From Solimonas marina (GTDB lineage Bacteria; Pseudomonadota; Gammaproteobacteria; Nevskiales; Nevskiaceae): a stretch of 64,000 nt of DNA. Below are positions 30,529-40,698 of this stretch, piece after piece. The stretch is from positions 372,001-436,000 of the forward strand of contig NZ_JAAVXB010000001.1 in NCBI RefSeq assembly GCF_012241385.1, written 5' to 3'. Both the position numbers and the translations under genes were made by a program. How positions within the stretch are numbered: the stretch's first letter is position 1; each line of letters opens with the position of its first letter. Below the pieces are notes generated by a model that ran no database searches, was not told the origin of the DNA, and worked only from the letters and a program-made list of their open reading frames with translations.

Positions 30529-32325
30529 TCACGGCGCCGTGGACGTGGCGAGACCGGCCGACCGTTGCTGCGCCTCGGCATCGGCCTCGCGATGCAGGAA
30601 GCTCGTGATCGCCGTCGCGCCGCGCGTGGCGCTGTGGCCGACCCGGACCTCGCCGAAGCTGTCGGCCACGTACGCCAGCTGCGCGTCGACCATCTGCGCG
30701 TGCGTGGCGAATGCCGACGCCAGCGCCGTGTCGAGTGCATCCGCCGATTCGATCACCGGCCCCAGTGTCCAGAAACGATAGTGCGGATCATCGCGCCAGT
30801 CGTGCCCGTGCGCGTTGATGAAGACGCAGGGTCGCGGCCGCATCAGAAATTCGACGACCTGGCTACTGACGTCGCCGAGATACAAATCGGCGTCGGCGGT
30901 GTAGTGCATGTCGACGCAGCTGGCGCTGCCGAGATCGATGTGCAAGTGCGACAAGCCGCGGTAGCGCTCGAACGGTCGGTACTTGGCAGCGCTCGGCGGA
31001 TCGAACAGGCGCAGGTGCGGCGCGAAGATCAGGTTGTAGCGCGTACTGCGCGCAAAGTAATCGAGCACCGCCTGGCCGTGCGTGGCCCATGACGACAATG
31101 CCGATTCGAAGTGCGGGTTGTAGAGCACGGTCGGGCGACCGTTGTTGAAGCGGCGCCGCGCCGGCGTCTGCGCGCCGACCCAGTCGAATTTGGCGTACAC
31201 ACCGGTTGCCAGGCGCTCTTCGCGCGCATAGCCGAGTTCGAGCAAGCGGCGCGCCTGTTTGCGGCCGGCCAGCATCAGGAAGTCATAGCGTGCGACCTCC
31301 GGGGCATACGTCACCTCGCGATCGCCAGCGCCGTGCTCGGTGCCGATCAGTCGCGTGCGCGGCAACGGCAAACGGCGCAGATAAGTGGACGTACGCTCCG
31401 GCACCACCACCGCATCGAAGCCCGAAAAATAGAGTGCGTTCAAGCGCAGCTGGCGCTTCTTGCACGGCACGCCTAGACGCCCTTCGAGCGGCTGCCGCAG
31501 TTCGTCGAACTGCAGGGGCGCCTGAATCCCGCGCGCATCGAGCATCGAGCGCGCGAAGCTCAATTGCCGGGGCGCGCCGGCGATGTGGACGTCGACGTCC
31601 GGATGGTCCTGCGCCAGTGCAACCGCGATCGGCAGCGAATGCGGAATCTGATGTTCCTGTGCGATGTATGAAAAGCAGACCCGCGCCCGTGCCGCGCCGT
31701 GGCGCCAGCGCGTCAGCCGCGAGGCCGCCGAATGCGCGTCAAGCCCGCTGCCGCGCGCATAGAGAAAGGCGGCGATGTAGGCGAGCACCGCGCACAGCTC
31801 GCCGACGTCGTTGATCAACGCCAGCCGTGGATGCATCACGCGGTGCGCCCCGAGGATGCCCTTGAGCCACACCAGATCGAGATGCGCGACGAGCTGCGCG
31901 GCGATGCCGATGTACAGCGCCATGATCACCGACCGCTTCATCGCGTACGGCCGCAGGCCCAGCACCAGTAGCCCCGTGGCCAACGCCCACAAGCCAACCA
32001 CGACCGTGTAGGGCGGCGCCAACTGATCGGCGGCGGCCTCGGCGAGCCAGATCAGAAACATCGCCGCAGCGCCGAGCAGCCAGCTGCGGCGCAGCAGCGG
32101 CCGCTGCCAACGCGCCATCGCTAGCGCCGACGCCAGCATCAGGCCGATGCTGGCTGCAATATCGCTCGAATTATCGAGCGGCGAACCCTCATCGAAGCCC
32201 GGCAGCGTGGCAAACCCCTGCGCCAGCAGCGTCGCGCTGGCATACGCCAGCACGCCGATCAGGAGAAACACCTCACCACGGACCGACCAACGCCCGGCCA
32301 ACGTTCCGAATACCGCTTTGACCAC
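30529..32325 (-). CDS. membrane protein fused to CDP-glycerol glycerophosphotransferase-like domain
   Basis: A 598-residue protein with two parts. Residues about 1-200 form six or so membrane helices (for example GEVFLLIGVLAYASATLLAQ and SVIMALYIGIAAQLV). Residues about 215-580 resemble the TagB/TagF CDP-glycerol glycerophosphotransferase fold: LIGTEHGAGDR, VLYNPHFESALSSW, NLIFAPHLRLF, then DLYLGDVSSQVVEFLMRPRPCVFINAHGHDW with the conserved GDVSS and (F/Y)xN signature. Such enzymes make teichoic-acid-like polyol phosphates; in Gram-negatives they occur in capsule or O-antigen loci, but no such locus surrounds this gene. The start is a GTG at 32325 with no strong ribosome site, so the first residues are uncertain. 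Confidence 0.72.
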   Translation of the reverse strand: MVKAVFGTLAGRWSVRGEVFLLIGVLAYASATLLAQGFATLPGFDEGSPLDNSSDIAASIGLMLASALAMARWQRPLLRRSWLLGAAAMFLIWLAEAAADQLAPPYTVVVGLWALATGLLVLGLRPYAMKRSVIMALYIGIAAQLVAHLDLVWLKGILGAHRVMHPRLALINDVGELCAVLAYIAAFLYARGSGLDAHSAASRLTRWRHGAARARVCFSYIAQEHQIPHSLPIAVALAQDHPDVDVHIAGAPRQLSFARSMLDARGIQAPLQFDELRQPLEGRLGVPCKKRQLRLNALYFSGFDAVVVPERTSTYLRRLPLPRTRLIGTEHGAGDREVTYAPEVARYDFLMLAGRKQARRLLELGYAREERLATGVYAKFDWVGAQTPARRRFNNGRPTVLYNPHFESALSSWATHGQAVLDYFARSTRYNLIFAPHLRLFDPPSAAKYRPFERYRGLSHLHIDLGSASCVDMHYTADADLYLGDVSSQVVEFLMRPRPCVFINAHGHDWRDDPHYRFWTLGPVIESADALDTALASAFATHAQMVDAQLAYVADSFGEVRVGHSATRGATAITSFLHREADAEAQQRSAGLATSTAP

Positions 32326-32485
32326 TGCTGATTCTCTCGCTTTGAGCGCACCGCTGCAGTACGCCGATTGATGATTGATGCCCTGCGCTCACCCGGCAAC
32401 ACGATGTGATGCGCTGCGAGCGTCGCGTCGCGTCGCGGCACGGGGCGGAGCAAGCGCTATGCCAAATCGGGCTCGAACATCGCGC

Positions 32486-33514
32486 TCAAGCGCCGGCGAG
32501 ATCGGACTGCCGCCGGTAATCGCCGGGGCTGACGCCGGTCCATTGCCGGAACGCCCGGTGAAAGGCACTCGGCTCGGCGAAGCCCAGCGCCTGCGCGATA
32601 TCGCCGACCGTCTGCTGCGTGCGCGTCAGCTGGCGGATCGCCATGTCGCGGCGCAGCGCGTCGCGGATCGCACGAAACGACTGGCCTTCGTCATCGAGCC
32701 GACGGCGCAGCGTCGACGGACTCATGCCGAACTCGCCCGCCAGCGTCTCGAAGCCGGGCCAGGCGTCGGGCGGCGCCGCACGCAGGCGGCGGCGGATGCG
32801 CACCGCGAGGCTTTTGGGATTCTTGTACTTGACGATGAAATTGCGCGGCGCGCGTTGCAGAAAATCCTTGGCGCTGCGCTCGGTCTGCACGACCGGCGCT
32901 TCGAGCAGCAAGGCGTCGAAGGTGAACGTGGTCTGCACCGCGTCGAACCCGACGTCGCCGGCATAAACCGCCAGATATTCGCGCCACCATGGCGGTTGCG
33001 GATAGGCAAAGCGCGCCGCCTGCATCGGGATGCGCCGCGCCGTCAGCCAGCACAACAGGCCATGCAGCACGACGAACAGCGTTTCGTGCGCGAAGCGCCG
33101 GCGCTGCAGGTCGGCCATGCCGCAATCGATGAAGCGCAGCGTGACGACGCCGTGCTCGGTATCAAACTCGACACGTGTGTTGTCGAGCAGCAGGTTCATC
33201 AGCCGCGTGCCGCGCTGCAGCGCTTCGCGCAAGGTCCGCGTATGCAGCGTCAGATGCGTCAGCGTCGCGAAGCTGCCGTGCTTCCAGCGCCGCGCGTCGA
33301 GGCCGAAGAATTCGTCGCCGAGCGCGTCGGTAATCGCCAGCCACAGATGGCCGAAGGCGTCGGCCGGCACACGCGCATCGGCGTGCCCACGCAGGTCCGG
33401 ATCGATGCCGGCACGCTGCAGCAACGGCCGCGGATCGTGGCCGGCCGCGATCACCGCCACCAACGCCTCTTCGACGAAGGCGATCGCCACACTACCTTTT
33501 TCGATCGTGATCAT
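32486..33514 (-). CDS. AraC-family transcriptional regulator
   Basis: A 342-residue regulator with an N-terminal ligand-binding region of the arabinose-binding/OruR type (about residues 20-220; [21 protein letters not shown] is the usual opening). The C-terminal AraC double helix-turn-helix (about 250-335) contains [19 protein letters not shown] and [32 protein letters not shown]. The ATG at 33514 is used because the upstream in-frame initiation would be TTG; a GTG eight codons later with AAAGG is also possible. It is divergent from icmF across 165 bases, so IcmF or acyl-CoA metabolism is its likely target. Confidence 0.88.
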   Translation of the reverse strand: MITIEKGSVAIAFVEEALVAVIAAGHDPRPLLQRAGIDPDLRGHADARVPADAFGHLWLAITDALGDEFFGLDARRWKHGSFATLTHLTLHTRTLREALQRGTRLMNLLLDNTRVEFDTEHGVVTLRFIDCGMADLQRRRFAHETLFVVLHGLLCWLTARRIPMQAARFAYPQPPWWREYLAVYAGDVGFDAVQTTFTFDALLLEAPVVQTERSAKDFLQRAPRNFIVKYKNPKSLAVRIRRRLRAAPPDAWPGFETLAGEFGMSPSTLRRRLDDEGQSFRAIRDALRRDMAIRQLTRTQQTVGDIAQALGFAEPSAFHRAFRQWTGVSPGDYRRQSDLAGA

Positions 33515-33523
33515 ACCTTTACG

Positions 33524-33557
33524 AATTTCCGCCGGTCGTCCGAACGGGGTGGAAATT
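33524..33557. promoter_or_regulatory. spaced inverted repeat in the araC-icmF intergenic region
   Basis: AATTTCC (33524-33530) and GGAAATT (33551-33557) are exact complements separated by 20 bases, in the divergent promoter region of the AraC-family gene and icmF. Arms this short occur by chance, so it is only a candidate regulator site. Confidence 0.3.
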
Positions 33558-33679
33558 ATGGCAAATTCGATCAAACGTCACGATCTTTTTCGGCATCGCT
33601 GCGATACCGGCCGGCTCCTAGAATCGTCAATCGTCCACGACTTAGGCTCCGCACAGGCTGCGGGCCGGGATCCGCCAGA

Positions 33680-36600
33680 ATGAACGACCTCTCCGTTGCG
33701 CCGGCCAACAAGCCGTACAAGACCCAGCACAAGGTGCGCTTCGTCACCGCGACCTCGTTGTTCGACGGTCACGACGCGACGATCAACATCATGCGCCGCA
33801 TCCTGCAGTCGACCGGCGCCGAAGTTATCCACCTCGGCCACAACCGCTCGGTTGGCGAGATCGTCAACGCCGCGCTGCAGGAAGATGCCCAGGGCCTGTG
33901 CATCACCTCGTATCAGGGCGGCCACAGCGAATTCTTTCGCTACATGATCGACCTGCTGCGCGCCAATGGCGGCGAGAACATCAAGGTCTACGGCGGCGGC
34001 GGCGGCGTCATCGTGCCGGCCGAGATCAAGGAGCTGATGGACTACGGCGTCACCCGCCTGTACTCGCCGGAAGACGGCGCGGTGATGGGCCTGCAGGGCA
34101 TGATCAACGACGTGCTGCGGGGCTGCGACTACGACGTTGCCGCGCTGGCGCCAAGCGGCGGTGACGCGCTGGCGGCGTTGCGCAGCGGCGACCGCCGCGC
34201 TCTGGCGCGGGTCATTACCGCGATCGAGAACGACAGCTATCCGCAGGGCATCAAGGACGAACTGCGTCAGGCGGCCGCCGAGATCGGAACGCCGACGCTG
34301 GGCATCACCGGCACCGGCGGCGCCGGCAAATCGTCGTTGACCGACGAACTGGTGCTGCGGCTGCGCCTTGACCAGGGCGACGCGCTGCGCATCGCGATCG
34401 TGTCGATCGACCCGTCGCGCAAGCGCACCGGCGGTGCGCTGCTCGGCGACCGTATCCGCATGAACGCGATCGAGCCGTGGACCGAAGGCGAGGACATGGT
34501 CTACATGCGCTCGCTGGCGACGCGCGACACCGGCAGCGAACTGTCGGCGGCGCTGCCGGACGTGATCGCCGCGTGCAAACTGTCGGGCTTCGACCTGATC
34601 ATCGTCGAAACCTCCGGCATCGGCCAGGGCGATGCGGCCATCGTGCCGTTCGTCGACACCTCGCTGTATGTGATGACGCCGGAGTTCGGCGCCGCCTCGC
34701 AGCTCGAGAAGATCGACATGCTCGACTTCGCCGACTTCGTCGCGATCAACAAGTTCGACCGCAAGGGCGCCTCGGACGCGCTGCGCGACGTGCGCAAGCA
34801 ATACCAGCGCAATCGCGAGCTGTTCATGGTGCGCCCGGACGACATGCCGGTCTACGGCACGATGGCCTCGCGCTTCAACGACGACGGGGTCACCGCGCTG
34901 TACCAAGCGATCGCCAGCCGGCTGGCCTCGCAAGGCCTGAAGCTCACAGCCGGCGCCCTGCCGAAGGCAACGGTCAAGGCGTCGTCGGAAAGTCGTGCCA
35001 TCGTGCCCGCCGATCGTGTGCGCTATCTGGCCGAGATTGCCGACACCGTCCGCGGCTACCACAAGGACATCGCGCGTCAGGCGCGCGCCGCGCGCGAGCG
35101 CCAGTCGCTGCGCACGGTCCGTGCGCTGTTCGAGGCCAGTGGCAAGCCGTTGAGCGGTTTCGACGAGATGATTTCGGCCAAGGACGGCGAGCTGACTTCG
35201 CAAGCGCGCGCGTTGCTCGAAAAGTGGCCGGCCGTGCAGCAACGCTATGCGCAGGACGAAGATGTCGTGAGAATTCGCGACAAGGAAATCCGCACCAAGC
35301 AGACCACCGAATCGCTGTCCGGCACCAAGGTCCGCAAGGTCTCGCTGCCACGCTTCGAGGATGACGGCGAGACGCTGCGCTTCCTGATGAAGGAAAACCT
35401 GCCGGGCTACTTCCCGTTCACGGCCGGCGTGTTTCCGTTCAAGCGCGAGGGTGAAGACCCGACACGCATGTTCGCCGGCGAAGGCGATGCGTTCCGCACC
35501 AACCGCCGTTTCAAGCACGTGTCCGAGGGCATGCCGGCGCACCGCCTGTCGACCGCGTTCGACTCGGTGACGCTGTACGGCGCCAACCCTGACCTGCGCC
35601 CCGACATCTACGGCAAGGTCGGCAACTCCGGCGTGTCGATCGCCACGCTCGACGACATGAAGGTGTTGTATTCGGGCTTCGATCTGTGCGCGCCGACGAC
35701 GTCGGTATCGATGACCATCAACGGTCCGGCGCCGATGATCCTGGCAATGTTCATGAACACCGCGATCGACCAGCAGGTCGAGCAGTTCACCGCCAGCCAG
35801 GGCCGCGCACCGAATGCCGACGAGCACGCGGCACTGAAGGCCAAGGCGCTGTCGACCGTGCGTGGCACCGTGCAGGCCGACATCCTCAAGGAAGACCAGG
35901 GCCAGAACACCTGCATCTTCAGCACCGAGTTCGCGCTGAAGATGATGGGCGACATCCAGCAGTACTTCGTCGACCACCGCGTGCAGAACTTTTACTCGGT
36001 GTCGATTTCCGGCTATCACATCGCCGAGGCCGGCGCGAACCCGATCAGCCAGCTCGCCTTCACGCTCGCCAACGGCTTCACTTATGTCGAGTCGTATCTG
36101 GCGCGCGGCATGAAGATCGACGAGTTCGCGCCCAACCTGTCGTTCTTCTTCTCGAACGGCATGGACCCCGAGTACACCGTGATCGGCCGCGTCGCGCGGC
36201 GCATCTGGGCAGTGGCGATGCAGCAGCGCTACGGCGGCAACGAGCGCAGCCAGAAGCTCAAGTACCACGTGCAGACGTCGGGTCGCTCGCTGCATGCGCA
36301 GGAGATGAATTTCAACGACATCCGCACGACGCTGCAGGCGCTGCTGGCGATTCAGGACAACTGCAACTCGCTGCACACCAACGCCTACGACGAAGCCATC
36401 ACCACGCCGACCGAGGAATCGGTACGCCGCGCGATGGCGATCCAGCTGATCATCAATCGCGAATTCGGCCTGTCCAAGAACGAAAATCCGCTGCAGGGCA
36501 GCTTCATCATCGACGAGCTGACCGACCTCGTCGAAGAAGCCGTGCTCAAGGAGTTCGAGGCCATCGCCTCGCGTGGCGGCGTGCTCGGTGCGATGGAAAC

Positions 36601-36961
36601 CGGCTACCAGCGCGGCAAGATTCAGGAAGAGTCGCTGTACTACGAACACAAGAAGCACGACGGGTCGCTGCCGATCATCGGCGTCAACACCTTCCGCAAC
36701 CCGAATGGCGACGACACGCTGCAGGAGATCGAGCTGGCGCGTTCGACGGAAGCCGAGAAACAGTCGCAGCTCGACCGCCTCAAGGACTTCCACTCCCGCA
36801 ACGCCGACGCCACGCCGGCCATGCTGCAGCGCCTGCGCGACGCCGTGATCCACAACGACAATGTCTTCGAGGTGCTGATGGACGCGGTGCGCGTCTGCTC
36901 GCTCGGGCAGATTTCCCAGACGTTGTTCGAAGTCGGCGGACGCTACCGGCGCAACATGTAA
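33680..36961 (+). CDS. icmF: fused isobutyryl-CoA mutase (IcmF)
   Basis: A 1093-residue adenosylcobalamin enzyme that interconverts isobutyryl-CoA and n-butyryl-CoA (some members act on isovaleryl- or pivalyl-CoA). The B12-binding domain comes first, with the cobalt-ligand histidine H31 in [10 protein letters not shown] MeaB-type G-protein chaperone follows, with P-loop 211-219 (GTGGAGKSS) and NKFD at 357-360. Then a linker leads to the mutase barrel (about 560-1093), which has [19 protein letters not shown] and the [13 protein letters not shown] substrate segment. The ATG at 33680 gives the family's normal length; a 435-residue in-frame extension upstream is antisense to the AraC gene and not real. 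It uses the cofactor supplied by the cobalamin operon. Confidence 0.96.
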   Translation: MNDLSVAPANKPYKTQHKVRFVTATSLFDGHDATINIMRRILQSTGAEVIHLGHNRSVGEIVNAALQEDAQGLCITSYQGGHSEFFRYMIDLLRANGGENIKVYGGGGGVIVPAEIKELMDYGVTRLYSPEDGAVMGLQGMINDVLRGCDYDVAALAPSGGDALAALRSGDRRALARVITAIENDSYPQGIKDELRQAAAEIGTPTLGITGTGGAGKSSLTDELVLRLRLDQGDALRIAIVSIDPSRKRTGGALLGDRIRMNAIEPWTEGEDMVYMRSLATRDTGSELSAALPDVIAACKLSGFDLIIVETSGIGQGDAAIVPFVDTSLYVMTPEFGAASQLEKIDMLDFADFVAINKFDRKGASDALRDVRKQYQRNRELFMVRPDDMPVYGTMASRFNDDGVTALYQAIASRLASQGLKLTAGALPKATVKASSESRAIVPADRVRYLAEIADTVRGYHKDIARQARAARERQSLRTVRALFEASGKPLSGFDEMISAKDGELTSQARALLEKWPAVQQRYAQDEDVVRIRDKEIRTKQTTESLSGTKVRKVSLPRFEDDGETLRFLMKENLPGYFPFTAGVFPFKREGEDPTRMFAGEGDAFRTNRRFKHVSEGMPAHRLSTAFDSVTLYGANPDLRPDIYGKVGNSGVSIATLDDMKVLYSGFDLCAPTTSVSMTINGPAPMILAMFMNTAIDQQVEQFTASQGRAPNADEHAALKAKALSTVRGTVQADILKEDQGQNTCIFSTEFALKMMGDIQQYFVDHRVQNFYSVSISGYHIAEAGANPISQLAFTLANGFTYVESYLARGMKIDEFAPNLSFFFSNGMDPEYTVIGRVARRIWAVAMQQRYGGNERSQKLKYHVQTSGRSLHAQEMNFNDIRTTLQALLAIQDNCNSLHTNAYDEAITTPTEESVRRAMAIQLIINREFGLSKNENPLQGSFIIDELTDLVEEAVLKEFEAIASRGGVLGAMETGYQRGKIQEESLYYEHKKHDGSLPIIGVNTFRNPNGDDTLQEIELARSTEAEKQSQLDRLKDFHSRNADATPAMLQRLRDAVIHNDNVFEVLMDAVRVCSLGQISQTLFEVGGRYRRNM

Positions 36962-36992
36962 GAGCGTCGCTCGGCATTGCCGGCAGCACCGA

Positions 36993-37080
36993 AAAGCCTT
37001 TAACCGCAGATGACGCAGATTGGCGCAGATCGCAGCGAAAGGCTGTTTCCTCGTCGTCTGTGTCGTCTGTGGTTGAAAGC
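36993..37080. repeat. CAGATT-type intergenic inverted repeat, copy 1
   Basis: The left arm at 36995-37024 (GCCTTTAACCGCAGATGACG, continuing with CAGATT) and the right arm at 37051-37080 are imperfect complements, about 30 bases each, around a short GC-rich middle. It lies between the icmF stop and the SnoaL-like gene. It shares its arm motif AACC(A/G)CAGAT with three other elements in the window. Confidence 0.75.
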
Positions 37081-37193
37081 GCTGCCGTGGCGAGGTCGGC
37101 GTTCCTGCGGCAAGTCCGGTTGCTTCATCCGTTCAGAGGTACGTAGCCGCCCCGCCGCGGTGCTAGCGTGCGCGCATCGACCGGAGGGGACCG

Positions 37194-37739
37194 ATGCGCG
37201 AAGACCTCGAACGCCAGCTCGAAGTGCTGCTCGACAAGCAGGCCATCCATGAATTGGTCATGGCTTACTGCAATGCCGCCGACCGCCACGACTTCGACAA
37301 GATGCGTACGCTCTATCACGACGACGCGATCGACGAGCACGGCCAGTTCGCCAAGGGTCCGGCCAAGGAATTCCTCGACCGCCTGCCGCAGATCCAGACG
37401 CCGATGGCGGTGCTGCATCACAACGTGACGACGGTGAACCTCAAGCTCGACGGCGACCTCGCCGAGGGCGAGATCTATCTGATCGCGATGCACCAGGTCA
37501 AAAGCGGCACACAGCATTACGACGTGCTGATCGGCGGCCGCTACTTCGACAAGTACGAGAAGCGCGACGGCGTCTGGAAATTCAGCCACCGGGCCATCGT
37601 TGCCGACTGGGCTTATTCGGCCGACCCGAGCCGTATCGACCTCGATCACCCGTTTCTGGCCGGCGCGCACATCGGCCGGCCGGGCCCTGAAGACCCGTCC
37701 TACGGATTTTTCCGTCTCCTGCAGCGCGGCACACGCTGA
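37194..37739 (+). CDS. SnoaL-like / NTF2-fold protein
   Basis: A 181-residue protein that is a single cone-shaped NTF2-like domain of the SnoaL-like type. It opens with LLDKQAIHELVMAYCNAADRHDFDKMRTLY and has the usual mid-domain H/D pairs (LHHNVTTVNL) and the closing WKFSHRAIVADW. This superfamily includes steroid isomerase-like, dehydratase and cyclase enzymes as well as binding proteins, so no reaction can be named. The ATG has a strong GGAGGGG site. It is followed 39 bases later by the crotonase-family gene, which suggests a shared catabolic role. Confidence 0.82.
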   Translation: MREDLERQLEVLLDKQAIHELVMAYCNAADRHDFDKMRTLYHDDAIDEHGQFAKGPAKEFLDRLPQIQTPMAVLHHNVTTVNLKLDGDLAEGEIYLIAMHQVKSGTQHYDVLIGGRYFDKYEKRDGVWKFSHRAIVADWAYSADPSRIDLDHPFLAGAHIGRPGPEDPSYGFFRLLQRGTR

Positions 37740-37778
37740 AGGCTTGCCGACGTGGCGCGGTCACCGTAGCGTGCCGGC

Positions 37779-38780
37779 ATGCCAAGCCCCGCCGAGCTTC
37801 TGAACTACGACACTGCTCTGGTGCTGGCGCGCCAGCACGAACGCACCGTTTATGGCCCGCTGGCGGCGCCGGCGTTGCTGCTGACACTGGACGGCGCACC
37901 GGCCTCGCCGGACCCGATCGTCGTCGACTGGCTGCGTACGTTACCGGCGCCTGTCATCGGGATCGGCGGTGCGGCCGATGCCTCGCTGGCCCTGGCCTGC
38001 GATTGCCACGTCGATGCGGCGGCGGCGGCGGCACCGCTGCTGGCGACGGCCACGCGCGCGCCGATCGCGGCAATGAGCTTCGTGCAGTTGCTACGCCTCC
38101 TGCCGTCGCTGTCGCTGAGCGACGCGCTGGTCGCCGAATCGCTGGCCTACGCAACGCTGCAGAACGGCCCGGAATTTCGCGCGTGGCGCGATGCGCATCC
38201 GCCGACACCACCGGCTGCCGGCGACCACGGCCCGGCGGTGATCGCCGAACGTGACGGCGAGCGGCTGATGCTGACCTTGAACCGGCCGTCCAACCGCAAC
38301 GCGATGACAGTCGAAATGCGCGACGCGTTATGCGAAGCGCTGCAGCTGGCGGTCATCGACACCGACATCGCGCACATTGAAATCCGCGGTCGCGGCAAGT
38401 GCTTTTCGACCGGCGGTGATCTGCGCGAATTTGGCTCAGCACCGGATCCGGCGACGGCGCATCTGGTCCGCAGCCTGGCACTGCCGGGCCGGGTACTGGC
38501 GACGATCGCCACGCGCAGTACCGTGACCGTGCACGGTGCCTGCATCGGCTCGGGCATCGAATTTCCGGCGTTTGCCGGCCGCCTGATCGCGCGTGCCGAT
38601 GCGTGGTTTCAACTGCCGGAGCTGAAGTTCGGCCTGATTCCCGGCGCCGGCGGCTGCGTCAGCATCAGCCGCCGCATCGGTCGCCAGCGCACCGCCTGGC
38701 TCGGCCTATGCGGCCAGCCGATCGGTAGTGAACAGGCGCTCGAATGGGGCCTGATCGACGCCCTCGCCGCTCAAGACTGA
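37779..38780 (+). CDS. enoyl-CoA hydratase/isomerase family protein with a degenerate extra N-terminal half
   Basis: A 333-residue protein. Residues about 148-333 are a recognisable crotonase domain: NRPSNRNAMT, the oxyanion segments FSTGGDLREF and GACIGSGIEFP, and both catalytic-type glutamates (in GIEFPAF and PELKFGL) are present. Residues about 1-140 look like a second, eroded crotonase-type half: LPAPVIGIGGAADASLALACDCHVD imitates the active-site strand/helix, and MSFVQLLRLLPSLS with AESLAYATLQNGPEF resembles a segment of other crotonases, but the oxyanion residues are lost. The likely role is hydration or isomerisation of an acyl-CoA in the same pathway as IcmF and the acyl-CoA dehydrogenase (inference). 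Confidence 0.8.
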   Translation: MPSPAELLNYDTALVLARQHERTVYGPLAAPALLLTLDGAPASPDPIVVDWLRTLPAPVIGIGGAADASLALACDCHVDAAAAAAPLLATATRAPIAAMSFVQLLRLLPSLSLSDALVAESLAYATLQNGPEFRAWRDAHPPTPPAAGDHGPAVIAERDGERLMLTLNRPSNRNAMTVEMRDALCEALQLAVIDTDIAHIEIRGRGKCFSTGGDLREFGSAPDPATAHLVRSLALPGRVLATIATRSTVTVHGACIGSGIEFPAFAGRLIARADAWFQLPELKFGLIPGAGGCVSISRRIGRQRTAWLGLCGQPIGSEQALEWGLIDALAAQD

Positions 38781-38852
38781 CAGCGAAAATGCCGAAAACC
38801 CGTAAGCCGGCGTCGCCATCGCGGTCCGGCCTGAAAACTGCGGGTGGAGAAC

Positions 38853-39998
38853 ATGAATCAGCTGGAAGCCGTGGTCGGCGGGGCGACGATCCCAACGGCG
38901 GCACCCTCGAAAAGACGGCCGTGGCGCTTGCTCGGGCATATTGCCGCCAGCGTCAGCGTCGACGTCGTGCTGCTCGCTGCTTTTGCGCACGCCGGCATCG
39001 TCAGCGCCGTGGTCCCGGTGCTCTACGCCCTCGTCACCGGCTGCAGCATTCTGGTTTTCTATATCCTGCTGCGCAGCGACTGGTCGCAGCGCCGGCGTGA
39101 TCCGGCACTGACACGATCGCAGCTGCTGGTTTCGTCGCTGACCGTCATGGGCTTTTCCCTGTATTGCGAGCCGTTGGCGTTCTACTTCCTGATGCTGCTG
39201 TTCATGGCGTTCTCATTCGCAGCGCTGCGGCTGCGGCTCAAACAGATGCTGACCAGCTTCGTGCTCGTCATGCTGGTCGGCACCATCGACCGCCTTTGGC
39301 TCGGCACGCATCTGGAAATCCCCGGCGCGACGCCGACCGAGCAGCTACTGGGCTGGCTGGCCTTCGCCTCCGTGCTGCTGCGCTGCTGCATGATCGGCTG
39401 GTACGGCAACCGACTGCGGCGCACCCTGCATCAGCGCAATCGCGAGCTGGCGGACGCCTCGCAGCAGATCCAGTATCTGGCCCTGCACGACAGTCTGACC
39501 GGCACGTTGCGACGAACGCCGGTCTGGAATCTGATCGAGCGGCAGTGCGGGCTGAACATCTTCAGCGTCGCGATGCTCGACCTCGATCACTTCAAGCAGA
39601 TCAACGACCGCTACGGACACGCGATCGGTGACGACGTGTTGCGCCGCTTCGCCGAGACGGTACGCGACGTCATCCGCCCCGGCGACGTCGTCGGCCGATA
39701 CGGGGGCGAGGAATTCCTGTTGCTGCTGCCCGGCGCCAACGCCGATGCCGCGCTGGCCATCACCGACCGCGTGCGCCGCGCCGTGGCCCGCCATGACTGG
39801 GCACGGCTCGCCGAAGGCCTGTGCGTGACCGTGTCCATCGGCATCGCCGGCGCGGCGCTCGGCGAAAGCGCGCGCAGCATGGTTGACAGAGCCGATCAGG
39901 CGCTGTACGCCGCCAAGCGTCACGGACGCAACCGTGTGCTGCTCTATCGCAGCCCGACACAATTCGAGGGCCCGGCAGGCGACAGCGTCGGCGAGTGA
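38853..39998 (+). CDS. membrane diguanylate cyclase (GGDEF)
   Basis: A 381-residue inner-membrane protein. Five or six hydrophobic helices span about residues 28-195 (a MASE-like sensor region). A GGDEF domain (about 210-370) carries the active motif GGEEF at 284-288 and an RxxD inhibitory site (RPGD) five residues before it. It therefore should make cyclic-di-GMP and be product-inhibited. The ATG at 38853 has a GGTGGAG ribosome site; a GTG three codons earlier is less likely. The acpH-like gene follows 117 bases downstream on the same strand. Confidence 0.92.
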   Translation: MNQLEAVVGGATIPTAAPSKRRPWRLLGHIAASVSVDVVLLAAFAHAGIVSAVVPVLYALVTGCSILVFYILLRSDWSQRRRDPALTRSQLLVSSLTVMGFSLYCEPLAFYFLMLLFMAFSFAALRLRLKQMLTSFVLVMLVGTIDRLWLGTHLEIPGATPTEQLLGWLAFASVLLRCCMIGWYGNRLRRTLHQRNRELADASQQIQYLALHDSLTGTLRRTPVWNLIERQCGLNIFSVAMLDLDHFKQINDRYGHAIGDDVLRRFAETVRDVIRPGDVVGRYGGEEFLLLLPGANADAALAITDRVRRAVARHDWARLAEGLCVTVSIGIAGAALGESARSMVDRADQALYAAKRHGRNRVLLYRSPTQFEGPAGDSVGE

Positions 39999-40114
39999 CG
40001 CGCGACACCGCGTCCACGCACGACGGCATCCGGGGCTGCATACTGGGGACTGCATCAAGACCCGCTCCGTGCCATGCCGCCGTTCCTTCGCTTCACCACA
40101 GCCGCCAGACGCCG

Positions 40115-40693
40115 GTGAATTTTCTCGCGCATCTCTGGCTTGCCGAACGCCGCGGCGCATCGCTGGCCGGCAGCATTCTCGGCGACGTGATTCGCGGCGG
40201 CGATCTGTCCGCGTACCCGGCACCGATCGCGATCGCCGTGCGCCAACACCGGCGCATCGATGCGGCGACCGATCGGCACCCGGCGGTGGTCCACCTGCGC
40301 GGCGGCTATCCTGACGGGCAGCGTCGCTATGCCGGCATCGTTCTTGACCTTGCCTACGATCATGCGCTGGCCTTGGACTGGGGCCGCTACAGCGACGAGC
40401 CCTTGCCGGCATTCTGCACGCGCGCCGGCGCCGCGATCGCCGGCGCCGCACCGTGGTTCGAACAGGCCGGCGGGCGGCGCAGTTCCGCCCGCGGCTTCAG
40501 CGATCTGCTGCTGTCCTATGCTCAGGCCGAGGGCATCGATCGCGCCGTCCTGCGCACCGCATCGCGGCTGCGCCGGCCCGAACCCTTGCTCGATGCCGCA
40601 CGAGACTGGCGGCAGCAACTACCGGCGCTGCGTCGCAGCCTGCCTGCCCTGCTCGACGATCTCGGCGCCATCGAGCTCGAAGACATCGCCTGA
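40115..40693 (+). CDS. acyl-carrier-protein phosphodiesterase-like protein (AcpH family)
   Basis: A 192-residue protein of the AcpH (ACP phosphodiesterase) family, which removes the phosphopantetheine arm from acyl carrier protein in E. coli. The start is a GTG at 40115 because it produces the family's conserved N terminus (V/M)NFLAHLWLAERRG; the following GSILGDVIRG, AVRQHRRIDAATDRHP and LDLAYDHALALDWGRY also match, with family histidines and aspartates intact. Length (192) equals the family's. An in-frame extension of 40 codons upstream is not supported. It ends five bases from the tail of the GGDEF-EAL gene. Confidence 0.85.
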   Translation: MNFLAHLWLAERRGASLAGSILGDVIRGGDLSAYPAPIAIAVRQHRRIDAATDRHPAVVHLRGGYPDGQRRYAGIVLDLAYDHALALDWGRYSDEPLPAFCTRAGAAIAGAAPWFEQAGGRRSSARGFSDLLLSYAQAEGIDRAVLRTASRLRRPEPLLDAARDWRQQLPALRRSLPALLDDLGAIELEDIA

Positions 40694-40698
40694 GCGCG

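Noticed and set aside
32375-33679. In-frame 435-codon extension of icmF to the left
   Set aside because: It is the antisense of the AraC-family gene, is arginine/glutamine-rich with no domain, and IcmF of normal length starts at 33680.
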